This document shows positions 18,586-27,464 of a stretch of 34,189 nt of DNA, piece after piece. Location: NCBI GenBank assembly GCA_018384595.1, contig JAHAYO010000017.1, forward strand, positions 1 to 34,189. Direction: 5' to 3'. The translations under genes were made by a program, and so were the position numbers. The stretch comes from Thiopseudomonas sp. (GTDB taxonomy: Bacteria; Pseudomonadota; Gammaproteobacteria; Pseudomonadales; Pseudomonadaceae). Position 1 is the stretch's first letter; every line of letters starts with the position of its first letter. A model generated the notes under the pieces. That model saw nothing but the letters and a program-made list of their open reading frames with translations. It had not been told where the DNA came from and made no database searches.

Positions 18586-19446
18586 TCAGCTATCCAGCAC
18601 CAATCGGCCTTTCACTACCGGCGGGCACCAGTAATAACCGCCGGTCACTGGACGACTAAAACGGAATAAGCCATCAGTAATCCCATCATCCAGCCCGATC
18701 ATGCGGCGCAGCTGCACTTCAAACGCATCAAGCGTATCGGCAAAGGCCAGAAACACCAACCCCGCAGTATCGCCGTCGATATAAGGCATGGAACGGCGCA
18801 CCACAAAAGCCTCCGGATCAAAGTCTTCCATGGCCGTGCGCTTGACGTGAGCCGACTCGGGCGCGTCCTCAATTTCTTCGTTGTCACTCAGGCGGCGGCC
18901 GATAATGTGGTCCTGCTCCTGCTGCGGCAACGCTTGCATGTAGGCCAGATCATGCTCCCAGTGCTGAATGGCCGCATAGCTACCACCCAGCTGATCCGGG
19001 GCAGTCACCACCTGAACAGCTTCGTCACCCACTGGGTTTTCTGTACCGTCCTCATAACCTGATAGGTCGTGGCCCGACAGATAACGGAAACTATCAGTCA
19101 CCTGCACCACCTTGAAAGCCGGTGCCAGCAGCTGCTCAAGCTGCATGGTACGCAACAGCAGCTCACCACGGTCCTCGCCACGCAGCCATAACCAAAGCGC
19201 GTGTTGGGTTGAAGGCACGTCAATTCCTTGGTTGCTCAGTGCCGGAAAAACACGCAAAAGCGGCAGCTGCTTGCCCAGTGCCTGCGCAGCCGCCACACCA
19301 AGCCCAACCACGGTGTCAATGCCATCCGCCTGCGCCGCCAAAGCGGCCAGCGCACGCGGCACATCCTGACTGTCGGCCAGTGTTAAAAAAACATGGCGTG
19401 CTACGGCCGGCACCTGTTCAAACAAAATACCTTGCTGACACTTCAT
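18586..19446 (-). CDS. DyP-type heme peroxidase (YfeX-like)
   Basis: A 286-residue dye-decolorising peroxidase. The distal catalytic motif GxxDG appears as GYEDGTENP (about residues 128-136), with the aspartate that activates peroxide. A likely proximal heme histidine is in ESAHVKRT (about 198-205), and the conserved arginine in the later stretch is present. There is no Tat or Sec signal, so it should be cytoplasmic like E. coli YfeX, consistent with class P DyPs. No encapsulin gene is adjacent. It faces recN tail to tail across about 190 bases with no recognisable terminator. The physiological substrate is unknown. Confidence 0.93.
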   Translation of the reverse strand: MKCQQGILFEQVPAVARHVFLTLADSQDVPRALAALAAQADGIDTVVGLGVAAAQALGKQLPLLRVFPALSNQGIDVPSTQHALWLWLRGEDRGELLLRTMQLEQLLAPAFKVVQVTDSFRYLSGHDLSGYEDGTENPVGDEAVQVVTAPDQLGGSYAAIQHWEHDLAYMQALPQQEQDHIIGRRLSDNEEIEDAPESAHVKRTAMEDFDPEAFVVRRSMPYIDGDTAGLVFLAFADTLDAFEVQLRRMIGLDDGITDGLFRFSRPVTGGYYWCPPVVKGRLVLDS

Positions 19447-19609
19447 AACCAGATCCTGCTATCCACAAACACGGTAATGAACTATAAAACAACCGCCTCA
19501 CGAATGCAGCCTACTGGTTTACCCGATCTTTACCCTGCCCTTACGCACAAGCGCAGGAACAACGGCTATCTTGCACAGTCGAAACACAGTCTTTTTCTGG
19601 AGTTATGCC

Positions 19610-20290
19610 ATGACCGTACCCGCCTTAAAACACAGCCTAATTGCCCTAGGGGCAGCCGTTTTACTCAGTGGCTGCGCCGCCAACAACCCCTACGAAAACG
19701 AACGCAGCATCAACCGTACCGCAGTGTACGGCGGCGTGGGTGCCGCTGCGGGTGCCATCGCAGGTGCTGCAGTGTCGAGCAAAAAAGACCGCACCAAAGG
19801 CGCGCTGATTGGCGCGGCAGTCGCGGGTGCAGCCGGTGCCGGTTACGGCTACTACGTAGATCGTCAAGAAGCTGAACTGCGCCGCGCCATGCAGGGCACT
19901 GGCGTAGAAGTCCAGCGCCAAGGCGACAACCTAACCTTGGTTATGCCCGGCAACGTGACCTTTGCCAGCGACTCGGCCACTATTTCCGGCAGTTTTTACA
20001 GCGCCCTCAATAATCTGGCGCAATCCTTCCGCCAGTACGACCAAAACACCATCGACATCGTCGGCCACACCGACAGCACCGGCGGCTACTCACACAACAT
20101 GCAGCTGTCGCAGCGCCGTGCACAGAGTGTTGCCAGCTACCTGCAAGGTCAGGGCGTACAGGGTTCACGCATGAATGTGCGTGGCATGGGCCCTGATCAA
20201 CCGGTCGCCAGCAACGCCGATGCCTATGGTCGCCAACAAAACCGCCGTGTAGAAATTAACCTGCGCCCTATGCCTGGGGCTTACCAATAA
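19610..20290 (+). CDS. OmpA-family outer-membrane lipoprotein (YiaD-like)
   Basis: A 226-residue lipoprotein. The signal peptide ends in the lipobox LLSGC with Cys at about residue 22. A glycine-zipper stretch (about 43-82: GGVGAAAGAIAGAA, GALIGAAVAGAAGAGYGYY) precedes an OmpA-like peptidoglycan-binding domain, with VGHTDSTGGYSHNMQLSQRR and MGPDQPVASN...NRRVEINLRP near the C-terminus. These domains anchor outer membrane to cell wall. The order glycine zipper then OmpA matches E. coli YiaD. The ATG at 19610 has GGAG seven bases upstream; another ATG at 19605 is out of frame. It is monocistronic, with a strong terminator directly after it. Confidence 0.93.
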   Translation: MTVPALKHSLIALGAAVLLSGCAANNPYENERSINRTAVYGGVGAAAGAIAGAAVSSKKDRTKGALIGAAVAGAAGAGYGYYVDRQEAELRRAMQGTGVEVQRQGDNLTLVMPGNVTFASDSATISGSFYSALNNLAQSFRQYDQNTIDIVGHTDSTGGYSHNMQLSQRRAQSVASYLQGQGVQGSRMNVRGMGPDQPVASNADAYGRQQNRRVEINLRPMPGAYQ

Positions 20291-20302
20291 TCCACGCCCG
20301 AC

Positions 20303-20338
20303 AAAAAAAGGCTGTATCCACTGGATACAGCCTTTTTT
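20303..20338. terminator. Bidirectional terminator between the OmpA-family lipoprotein and dcd
   Basis: GGCTGTATCC and GGATACAGCC form a 10-bp stem with a 3-base loop, flanked by A-run and T-run. It can end both the plus-strand lipoprotein transcript and the minus-strand dcd transcript. Confidence 0.92.
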
Positions 20339-20353
20339 ATTGCCACGGTCGCT

Positions 20354-20920
20354 TCAAGCGCGCGGCAAGGTTACGCCTTGCTGCCCCTGATACTTGCCGC
20401 CACGGTCACGATAGGACACTTCACAGCTTTCATCTGACTCAAAAAACAACATCTGCGCCACGCCCTCATTGGCATAAATTTTCGCTGGCAGCGTGGTGGT
20501 ATTGGAAAACTCCAGCGTCACATGCCCTTCCCACTCCGGCTCCAGCGGCGTAACGTTGACGATGATGCCGCAACGGGCATAGGTGCTTTTGCCCAAGCAA
20601 ACGGTCAATACATTGCGTGGAATACGGAAATACTCGACCGTGCGCGCCAAAGCAAACGAGTTGGGCGGAATGATGCAGTAGTCGCCCTTGACATCAACAA
20701 AGCTTTTTTCATCAAAATTTTTAGGGTCAACCGTGACCGAATGCAGATTAGTAAAAACCTTGAATTCATCGGCGCAGCGCACATCGTAACCGTAACTAGA
20801 GACACCATAGGAAATTAGCGGCTCGCTGCCAGCAGTACGCACCTGGCGTTCGACAAAGGGCTCAATCATGCCCTGCTCGTGCGCCATGCGGCGAATCCAG
20901 CGGTCTGCTTTGATAGTCAT
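20354..20920 (-). CDS. dcd: dCTP deaminase
   Basis: A 188-residue Dcd that deaminates dCTP to dUTP, the main route to dUMP for thymidylate synthesis in proteobacteria. The N-terminus [22 protein letters not shown] is near-identical to pseudomonad Dcd. The core [18 protein letters not shown], with its catalytic glutamate, is present, as is the C-terminal [11 protein letters not shown] tail that closes over the nucleotide. It has the expected length. The ATG at 20920 has an AGGT upstream. It lies 77 bases downstream of the hemerythrin gene in the same direction. Confidence 0.97.
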   Translation of the reverse strand: MTIKADRWIRRMAHEQGMIEPFVERQVRTAGSEPLISYGVSSYGYDVRCADEFKVFTNLHSVTVDPKNFDEKSFVDVKGDYCIIPPNSFALARTVEYFRIPRNVLTVCLGKSTYARCGIIVNVTPLEPEWEGHVTLEFSNTTTLPAKIYANEGVAQMLFFESDESCEVSYRDRGGKYQGQQGVTLPRA

Positions 20921-20997
20921 TGTTTACCTCGGGAGCCTGAAAATGGGCACATGTTACCCAAGCGACAGCCTTGCAGGAAGCCCCGAAAAGGGCATGA

Positions 20998-21453
20998 TCA
21001 AAAGAAACGCTTGAGCATGCGCGATACAAAGCCCTGATCCAGCGACTTCTTGACGTAAGGAACGTAGTGTTGATCCTCACGCTTGATGTGATTGATCAGC
21101 CACAGGCCTATTTCAGTGCGGATAACACGCGCCACTTTCATCGGGTTGCCTTCAGCTTCCAGGCGCACTAAATAGCCCTGCGCACGCTCTTTGAACGCTT
21201 CGTGGGCGGCATGGTGTGCATCCAGCATAGGGTAGCCGGCCTGTTTCATCAGGGATTCCTCGAACGTATTGTGCGAGATGGCGTAGTCGACCAGGCCTCG
21301 GCAAATATTTTCGACTCGCCCTTCGGCGCCGCTGTTAATGCACTCTTGGATTTCGGCAAAGTATTCAAAAAGGCGCTTGTGCTGCTCATCGACAATATCG
21401 ATGCCTGTTTTAAATTCGTCCGACCAAACCAGGGTTTCTAGTGATGTGAGCAT
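20998..21453 (-). CDS. Bacteriohemerythrin (di-iron oxygen-binding protein)
   Basis: A 151-residue single-domain hemerythrin. The iron ligands are recognisable in order: His in DEQHKRLF, His and Glu in SHNTFEES, two His in DAHHAAHEAF, and His and Asp in NHIKREDQHY. Such proteins bind oxygen at a di-iron centre and are linked to oxygen supply or sensing in microaerobic bacteria. It starts at ATG 21453, chosen because GGAAG lies eight bases upstream; ATGs at 21468 and 21504 are possible but lack a ribosome-binding site. The C-terminal extension (VSRMLKRFF) is basic and hydrophobic. Confidence 0.92.
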   Translation of the reverse strand: MLTSLETLVWSDEFKTGIDIVDEQHKRLFEYFAEIQECINSGAEGRVENICRGLVDYAISHNTFEESLMKQAGYPMLDAHHAAHEAFKERAQGYLVRLEAEGNPMKVARVIRTEIGLWLINHIKREDQHYVPYVKKSLDQGFVSRMLKRFF

Positions 21454-21579
21454 GTCAAGTTCTTCCATTACGCATTTATTGTTGTTGGGGTCAACACCAT
21501 ACACAGAGTCTTGACGCCAGAGTGTTGACTCTAATCATTCCAACACCCCGCACACAGCCTTCCTTGGTTGAATAGACAC

Positions 21580-21610
21580 AAAAAAACCCGCCAAAGGGCG
21601 GGTTTTTTCA
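21580..21610 (-). terminator. Terminator after the cold-shock gene
   Basis: AAACCCGCC and GGCGGGTTT (minus strand) form a GC-rich stem around a short loop and are followed by a T-run. It lies 16 bases after the cold-shock gene stop. Confidence 0.9.
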
Positions 21611-21625
21611 GCAAAGCAGCTCAGA

Positions 21626-21835
21626 TTAGATAACCTGAACTTCCTCAGCCTGCATACCTTTCTGACCACGAGTGGCTACGAAAGATACCTTCTGGCCTTC
21701 TTTCAGGCTCTTGAAGCCGTCAGACTGAATGGCGCGGAAGTGTACGAACAGATCTTCGCCGGATTCTGGAGTAATGAAGCCGAAGCCTTTTTCATCGTTG
21801 AACCACTTGACGGTACCGGTTTGGCGGTTAGACAT
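21626..21835 (-). CDS. Cold-shock domain protein (CspA family)
   Basis: A 69-residue single cold-shock domain that binds single-stranded RNA or DNA. RNP1 KGFGFI (about residues 16-21) and RNP2 LFVHF (29-33) are intact. The ATG at 21835 gives [20 protein letters not shown], with GGAG upstream; a longer in-frame start at 21916 would add 27 residues not found in the family. Cold-shock genes often have long 5' leaders; here about 210 bases separate it from ycgL, with a small hairpin (GCAGGC/GCCTGC) close to the start. Whether it is cold-inducible or constitutive cannot be told from sequence. Confidence 0.96.
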   Translation of the reverse strand: MSNRQTGTVKWFNDEKGFGFITPESGEDLFVHFRAIQSDGFKSLKEGQKVSFVATRGQKGMQAEEVQVI

Positions 21836-22049
21836 TGCTGTCTCCTTATTCTTGAGTAAAAAAATGCAGGCGCTATGCCTGCGTATACTGAGTGCAAGGA
21901 GTAACAGGAGTCGCAATGTTTAAACATCGAATGATTCACGGTGACGCATGCAGCAACAGTGGCGTGTACTTTACCTGATTTTACGGACAGTGCCAGTATT
22001 ATTTTACAAAAACCGACGAAATATGACCTGCATCACGTTCAACACAGGC

Positions 22050-22343
22050 TCAGGCGGGGTCATTGCGTGTCAACAGCTCCTGCGGCAGATGCTCAATGTA
22101 ATCATCCTCGGGCGGCGGCATTTGCAGATGAAAACCTCGGTTGTCTAGGTTGTCCAACACCTGATGAATATCTTCCTGCGCCAGCGTGCGCTCAGGCGTC
22201 AAAACCAGATCAAAGCTGTGTTTGGGCGTGCCGAACAGCTTCAGCAGCTCGCCCGGCACCTTTGCCAGCGCATCGGCCTTAAGGACATAGAGGTACATGC
22301 CTGGCTTGCGTGAACTCTGGTAGATGGAGCAAATTTTTTTCAT
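22050..22343 (-). CDS. ycgL: YcgL domain protein
   Basis: A 97-residue small protein with the conserved start [20 protein letters not shown] and the central segment [20 protein letters not shown], diagnostic of the gammaproteobacterial YcgL family (DUF709). Its function is not known. Its start overlaps the rnd stop by 4 bases, the usual rnd-ycgL arrangement in pseudomonads, so the pair should be co-translated. Confidence 0.95.
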   Translation of the reverse strand: MKKICSIYQSSRKPGMYLYVLKADALAKVPGELLKLFGTPKHSFDLVLTPERTLAQEDIHQVLDNLDNRGFHLQMPPPEDDYIEHLPQELLTRNDPA

Positions 22344-23464
22344 GCGATTTCTCCGGCCAACGCTGTCTGCAGCGCCTGGCCCAAATATTCAAGCCGCCAG
22401 CCTTGCAGCGACTGAGGCAATTGATAAGGACCTTGCGGCCAACCACTGGCCAACGCATCCACCAGTATTTTCTTTTTCAGCACCAGCTCGGGGGCAATCT
22501 GATGCTCAAGAGCAAACTGTTCGCCCACTTTTTTAAGCCGCTTAAGTGCACGGGTTGCCTCCAGCGGCAATGGCTCCGGCAGCGGTTGTGGCAACGCCTG
22601 CGCCGCCCTGCCCTGCACTTCAGCCATCAGCTGCAGCAAAGTTTGGCCGTTGTGGCGCACCAAGCCCAGCGAAACCCCCTCGATGCGCTCCAGCGCCGCC
22701 AAACTGGACGGCTGCTTTTGTGCCAGTTCCAGCAACACCGGCTCTTTAAGCACCCAATTACGCGGAATGTTACGTTTTTGTGCCTGTTGCTCACGCCACG
22801 CGCTCAGCACCTGCAACAGGCCTGCCTGCCGCGCATCCAGCGTCCAGGCCAGCTTGACGCCCTGCCACAGCTGTTGCGGGTCGGTTGTGTGTTGCTGTGC
22901 GGCCACCAGCGTTGCGCCGTCTTCCAGCAGCCAATTGCGCTTAGTGTCATCCAGCAGAGCATCCAGCAGTGGGTATACCTGCGCCAAATAGCTAACATCC
23001 TGCACCGCATACAGCAGTTGTTCGTCACTCAGCGGGCGCTGCAGCCAGTCGGAGCGGGTTGCGCCCTTGGGCAACTCAATGTCCAAAAAATGCTGCACCA
23101 GCCGCGCATAGCCCCAAGAAAAGCCCAGGTTGGCATAAGCAGCCGCTAACTGGGTATCGTAGAGTGGCCGCGGCAAACTGCCAGAAAGGCGTTGGAACAC
23201 TTCCAGATCCTCGCCACAGGCATGCACCACCTTGACCACAGCAGGGTTTTCCAGCAGCGCGGCAAAAGGGCTCCAGTCATCAATTACCAGCGGGTCCAGC
23301 AGGTAATTGCCCGCCGTGGTGGCCAGCTGGATTAAGCCTGTGTTCGGGTAATAGGTATCCACCCGAACAAACTCGGTATCCAGCACCACAAAAGGCTGTT
23401 GCTGCCATTGCTGACACAGCTGAGCAAGCTGTGCGCTGGTGTTGACCCACTGAAAATCCTGCAT
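22340..23464 (-). CDS. rnd: Ribonuclease D
   Basis: A 374-residue 3'-5' exoribonuclease that trims tRNA 3' ends and other stable RNAs. The DEDDy catalytic domain has Exo [17 protein letters not shown] (Asp and Glu), Exo II near [14 protein letters not shown] and Exo [12 protein letters not shown] (Tyr and Asp). One or two HRDC domains follow: the stretch from [18 protein letters not shown] to about residue 285, and a less clear C-terminal part. The ATG at 23464 begins MQDFQWV. It is followed by the overlapping ycgL gene. Confidence 0.96.
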   Translation of the reverse strand: MQDFQWVNTSAQLAQLCQQWQQQPFVVLDTEFVRVDTYYPNTGLIQLATTAGNYLLDPLVIDDWSPFAALLENPAVVKVVHACGEDLEVFQRLSGSLPRPLYDTQLAAAYANLGFSWGYARLVQHFLDIELPKGATRSDWLQRPLSDEQLLYAVQDVSYLAQVYPLLDALLDDTKRNWLLEDGATLVAAQQHTTDPQQLWQGVKLAWTLDARQAGLLQVLSAWREQQAQKRNIPRNWVLKEPVLLELAQKQPSSLAALERIEGVSLGLVRHNGQTLLQLMAEVQGRAAQALPQPLPEPLPLEATRALKRLKKVGEQFALEHQIAPELVLKKKILVDALASGWPQGPYQLPQSLQGWRLEYLGQALQTALAGEIA

Positions 23465-23528
23465 AGTCCTGCCTTGTTATGTAGCGGTATGTCTTTCGCA
23501 AACGCCGGCGAATAACCAGCGCAGCCTT

Positions 23529-24380
23529 TTAATCAAAGATGACGGTTTTGTTGTCGTGGATAATTACCCGGTCTTCTAGGTGATAACGCAGACCACGGGC
23601 CAGTGCCATTTTTTCCACGTCTTTGCCCAGCCGCACCATATCGTCAATGCTGTTGCGGTGGCTGACGCGCATCACGTCCTGCTCGATGATCGGGCCGGCA
23701 TCCAAGTCTTGGGTCACATAGTGGCAGGTAGCGCCGATCAATTTGACCCCGCGCAATGCCGCCTGATGGTAAGGCTTGGCACCGACAAAAGACGGCAGAA
23801 AGCTGTGGTGGATGTTAATCACGCGACCGGCGTATTTATCACACAATTCTGGCGGCAAAATTTGCATGTAGCGGGCCAGCACCACGCAATCGGCGGCGTG
23901 CTCGTCAATCAGGCGGCTGACTTCATCAAAGGCCGGCTGTTTGTTTTTGGCATCCACTGGTACATGGAAAAACGGGATATTGTGCCACTCAACCATGCTG
24001 CGTAGGTCATCATGGTTAGCAATCACGCAGGGGATATCACAGTCCAACTCGCCACGGTGCCAGCGGTGCAACAAGTCGGCTAGGCAGTGCGATTCACGGC
24101 TGGCCATAAGAATCACGCGCTTTTTTACCGTTGAGTCCGTGACATTCCAAAGCATGGAAAACTCTTTGGCAATCGGCGCAAACGCCTGCCGAAAACCGTC
24201 TAGATCAAAAGGCAGCGAGTCGGCACGAATCTCGTGACGCATAAAGAACCAGTTGCTGTGTTCATCCGAATGGTGACTGGCCTGATGGATCCAGCCATTG
24301 TAGGTCGCTAGGAAATTACTGACCTTGGCTACGATGCCGACCCGGTCGGGGCAGGCAATGGTCAAACGAAAAGTGCGCAT
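23529..24380 (-). CDS. purU: Formyltetrahydrofolate deformylase
   Basis: A 283-residue PurU, which hydrolyses 10-formyltetrahydrofolate to formate and tetrahydrofolate and balances the one-carbon pool. It has an N-terminal ACT domain (about 1-85, CPDRVGIVAKVSNFLA) and a formyltransferase-like domain with the catalytic Asn-His in NIHHSFLPSFVGAKPYHQA and Asp in QDLDAGPIIEQD. The start is the ATG at 24380, with GGAG six bases upstream; a TTG two codons earlier lies inside that spacer. It diverges from mvaT across a long intergenic region. Confidence 0.97.
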   Translation of the reverse strand: MRTFRLTIACPDRVGIVAKVSNFLATYNGWIHQASHHSDEHSNWFFMRHEIRADSLPFDLDGFRQAFAPIAKEFSMLWNVTDSTVKKRVILMASRESHCLADLLHRWHRGELDCDIPCVIANHDDLRSMVEWHNIPFFHVPVDAKNKQPAFDEVSRLIDEHAADCVVLARYMQILPPELCDKYAGRVINIHHSFLPSFVGAKPYHQAALRGVKLIGATCHYVTQDLDAGPIIEQDVMRVSHRNSIDDMVRLGKDVEKMALARGLRYHLEDRVIIHDNKTVIFD

Positions 24381-24782
24381 CGACAACTCCGGTAAAATTT
24401 ACATCGGGCGCATTCTACCGTCTGCTACCCAGCCTGTCATGGCCGACCACTGGCTTGCTGTCCGGCGCGGTCACTGCTTTGCACCCGCTAATTAAAAACT
24501 TTCTTGGTTTGACGCAGCATTGAACAAGCACAGCCCATTTCGCAGTGGCTGGAGCTATTATTTACAGCTTGGCAATCAACTGCTATTTACAAGGCTGTGC
24601 CGCTTAACTTAAGATTCGGCCTGTAATTCTCGGAGGGTTATTACTATTCTTGGTTAGATAAACAGGGATTCATGCCTACGCAAGCAAAATGCCTGCTGGC
24701 TATACTGCACATGCAGCTGTATATCTGCCAAGATGAAACTCAAACCTCCACCTACACTTTCATATTTCTTCAGGAAACTAAA
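24381..24782. other. Long divergent intergenic region between purU and mvaT
   Basis: About 400 bases with no supportable gene. The half nearest mvaT is AT-rich compared with its surroundings, as is common for H-NS-family autoregulated promoters. A TATACT at 24701-24706 is a possible -10 for mvaT with a weak -35. No clear terminator, RNA gene or repeat was seen. Confidence 0.6.
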
Positions 24783-25151
24783 ATGTCCGTAAAGATTAAT
24801 CGCTTTCGCAATACCAAAAACGCCATCCTCGAACTGCAGCAAGAGCTGGAAGCCCTAGCTAACGATCCAGACCTGAAACTAGAAATGGAATTTGAAGAAA
24901 AGCTGCGCGCTCTGATGTCCGAGTACAACAAGTCACTGCGTGACATCAATGCCATCCTTAACCCTGAAAGCGCCAGCACCGCTGCCCCCAAGGCATCTTC
25001 AGGCGCACGCCGCGAGCGTCGCACCAAGCGCTACACCAACCCACACACCGGTGCCGTGATCGAAACCAAGGGCGGCAACCACAACGGACTGAAAGAGTGG
25101 AAACAACAATGGGGCAATGAAACGGTCGAAGGCTGGGCAGTTACCCTGTAA
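24783..25151 (+). CDS. mvaT: MvaT-family H-NS-like xenogeneic silencer
   Basis: A 122-residue nucleoid protein of the MvaT/MvaU family, the functional equivalent of H-NS in pseudomonads, which binds AT-rich DNA and silences acquired genes. The N-terminal coiled coil (about 10-60; ILELQQELEAL and EFEEKLRALMSEYNKSLRDI) drives oligomerisation. A basic linker (ARRERRTKR) leads to the DNA-binding domain YTNPHTGAVIETKGGNHNGL, which contains the K-GGN loop that enters the minor groove. It aligns closely with P. aeruginosa MvaT over its length. The ATG at 24783 (MSVKINRFR) fits the family; earlier in-frame codons have no homology. The family is essentially confined to pseudomonads and close relatives, so it is the best taxonomic marker here. 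Confidence 0.96.
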   Translation: MSVKINRFRNTKNAILELQQELEALANDPDLKLEMEFEEKLRALMSEYNKSLRDINAILNPESASTAAPKASSGARRERRTKRYTNPHTGAVIETKGGNHNGLKEWKQQWGNETVEGWAVTL

Positions 25152-25157
25152 TACTCA

Positions 25158-25188
25158 AAACGGGCGCGCACAAACGCGCCCGTTTTTT
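25158..25188. terminator. Bidirectional terminator between mvaT and the exonuclease I gene
   Basis: AAACGGGCGCG and CGCGCCCGTTT form an 11-bp stem with a 6-base loop and a T-run. Both converging genes end within 10 bases of it. Confidence 0.92.
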
Positions 25189-25193
25189 CAGCG

Positions 25194-26621
25194 TCACACT
25201 CCATAACGCTGCCGCAGATTATCTACATACTGCTGCCATTCCTGTATTACTGCAGTTGCACGCTCTTGCTGCGTCAACTGAGCCACAGCTTCGGCAAACC
25301 CTGCCAGCGTTAGCGGTGCCCCCGGCTCGCTGCCCAACAAGCGCTGTTTGCAAAACGTCTGCCAATGCAACTGTTCTTCAGTCGTCAGGCTATCGGGATA
25401 ATTACGCGCACGGTAACGTATTAATAACTGCGGCAAGCGCGGGTCATCAAACGGCCAAGGCTGCTCACGCAACGCCTGTGGATCAGCCTGCAATACGGCA
25501 CGGCATAAATCCCTATCCCGGCTACCCAAAAAGCCACCATATAACTGCTGCTCGGGATCGCCTTTGTCAGCAAATTGCTCGTTGCTAAATACGTGGCGCA
25601 ACTTATCCTGCACCTGTGTCAGATGATCCAGCAGCAGTCGCCCATTGCGCCGCCAAAGAGCATCATCCACCTCCAGCCAAGGCTGGCGAGCCGCATCCAG
25701 ACTGTCCATGCCAAACAAAGCCGGACATTTATTGGCGTGCACCTTCTTCAGTGCAATGTGTGCAGTACCGGCCGGCAGTTGATCACGCTGCGTATACAGG
25801 CGCTGGCGGATCTGCTCCGCCGTTAGCTCCAGCAACGGCTGTACATCCTCCAATAGGTCGCACACCACATAAGCATTTTTATTCTGGCTGTCCTGTAGCA
25901 ACGGCATAACCACCGACAGATAGCGTCTGTGCCGAGCTTGTTTGCCAGACACATGCACCACCGGTCGGCCAATACGCAAAGCCTGATGCACACGGTTTTT
26001 ATCGCGCAGGGCATACAGATGCTGGTACAGCGCCGGCTGAGCATTGCGCAACACCCGCGCCATGGCAATGGTCGCCCGCACATCGGCCAGCGCATCATGG
26101 GCCTGACCATGCTCAATCCCGTTGGCGGCGGTCAGTAACTCCAGCCGGAAACTGACGCGGCCTTCTTCATTATGCGGCCACTGAATACCGTCCGGTGCCA
26201 ACGCCCAGGCGCTGCGCAGGGCATCCAAAATATCCCAGCGGCTATTGCCGCCCTGCCACTCGCGGGCATAGGGGTCATGGAAATTACGGTACAGCCCGTA
26301 ACGGGTAAATTCATCATCAAAACGCAGACTGTTATAGCCGGCAGTACAGGTTTGTGGCTGCAACATGGCCTGCTGTAGTCGCCCAAAAAATACCGCTTCG
26401 CTCAGGCCATGCTGTTGCAGCGTGCTGGGGCTAATACCGGTAACCAGACAGGCTTTTGGGTGCGGTAAAATATCATCGGCCATGCGGCAATACATGTTGA
26501 GCGGCTCGCCGACTTCATTCAGTGCTTCATCGGTACGAATACCCGCCACCTGCAAGGCGCGGTCGGCGCTGGCGTCAATACCCGTGGTTTCAAAGTCGTA
26601 CCAGAACATACTGGCGCTCAT
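25194..26621 (-). CDS. sbcB: Exodeoxyribonuclease I
   Basis: A 475-residue ExoI, a 3'-5' single-strand DNA exonuclease of mismatch repair and recombination. The DnaQ-like catalytic domain shows Exo I FWYDFETTG (Asp and Glu), Exo II GYNSLRFDDEF and Exo III HDALADVRATI. The SH3-like and C-terminal helical domains complete the expected length. The ATG at 26621 (MSASMFWYDFE) has AAGGAG seven bases upstream; an in-frame start at 26669 would add 16 unconserved residues. Confidence 0.96.
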   Translation of the reverse strand: MSASMFWYDFETTGIDASADRALQVAGIRTDEALNEVGEPLNMYCRMADDILPHPKACLVTGISPSTLQQHGLSEAVFFGRLQQAMLQPQTCTAGYNSLRFDDEFTRYGLYRNFHDPYAREWQGGNSRWDILDALRSAWALAPDGIQWPHNEEGRVSFRLELLTAANGIEHGQAHDALADVRATIAMARVLRNAQPALYQHLYALRDKNRVHQALRIGRPVVHVSGKQARHRRYLSVVMPLLQDSQNKNAYVVCDLLEDVQPLLELTAEQIRQRLYTQRDQLPAGTAHIALKKVHANKCPALFGMDSLDAARQPWLEVDDALWRRNGRLLLDHLTQVQDKLRHVFSNEQFADKGDPEQQLYGGFLGSRDRDLCRAVLQADPQALREQPWPFDDPRLPQLLIRYRARNYPDSLTTEEQLHWQTFCKQRLLGSEPGAPLTLAGFAEAVAQLTQQERATAVIQEWQQYVDNLRQRYGV

Positions 26622-26801
26622 GCTGTTGCTCCTTGTGCTGCCTTCTCGTATTGCCCAGCGGTCACGCATTACACGGACGCATAGGGGCTCAAAGGGTTGA
26701 TCTTGTCATAGCTCAAGATGCACAGGCAAAATAATTGCACACTATGCCCGATAGCCCTAGGCCTGTATCTTTATGGCCGTCATTCATTATTTGGACCCCC
26801 A

Positions 26802-27437
26802 ATGCGACCTTACTCTCTTGTCCCCCTAGCTTTGAGCCTACTGCTTGGCGGCTGCAGCCTGCTTGCCAGTAAGCCACAGCCACCCGTGCCCCAGCGCCTG
26901 CAGGGCACCCTATGGTTTAACACCACGCAGGCGCAACTCCTACCCTGTGATGCGGCTGAGCCACTGGCGCTGGATGTGCCGCCCGCTCTGCAATCCACGT
27001 TGGCACTGTGCGACTCGGCAGCATGCTTTGCAGACCTTGAGCTGCACGCAGACAACGCGCCGGCCCAGCTTGTGCGGTTGCATCGCCTAGAAGCCGAAAG
27101 CCACGGCTGTCAGGATCAAACCTTTGCCCACCTGCAGCTTGCTGCTTTTGGTAATGAGCCGTTCTGGAGCCTGCGCCTGAATGATCAGGGTCTGGTGCTG
27201 CAACAACCGGGCGAGCCGACCCTCGCCCTACCCTACATCCGCGAGCAGTTGGCCGACGGCCTGCATTACATCAGCAGCCACGCCGACCACCAGCAACTGG
27301 GGCTATGGATCAGCCAGCAGCCCTGCACCGATAGCATGAGCGGTTTCTGGTACGGGCTCAGCGCACGACTAGAGTGGCAGGGACAAACGCTTTCAGGCTG
27401 TGCATACTATGGCGCACAGTATTCATCAGCCCCCTAA
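26802..27437 (+). CDS. Lipoprotein with a COG3650-type domain
   Basis: A 211-residue lipoprotein. From the ATG at 26802 the signal peptide runs to the lipobox LLGGCSLL with Cys at about residue 18. The C-terminal half has GNEPFWSLRLNDQGL and, near the end, CTDSMSGFWYGLSARLEWQG then GCAYYG. These match an uncharacterised domain (COG3650) often found with META or lysozyme-inhibitor-like regions. Several cysteines may form disulfides in the periplasm. No activity is known. It lies 27 bases before gap in the same direction; an earlier in-frame ATG (26718) would precede the signal peptide. Confidence 0.8.
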   Translation: MRPYSLVPLALSLLLGGCSLLASKPQPPVPQRLQGTLWFNTTQAQLLPCDAAEPLALDVPPALQSTLALCDSAACFADLELHADNAPAQLVRLHRLEAESHGCQDQTFAHLQLAAFGNEPFWSLRLNDQGLVLQQPGEPTLALPYIREQLADGLHYISSHADHQQLGLWISQQPCTDSMSGFWYGLSARLEWQGQTLSGCAYYGAQYSSAP

Positions 27438-27464
27438 CACGGGCTTTCAACGAGGAGTTTCACT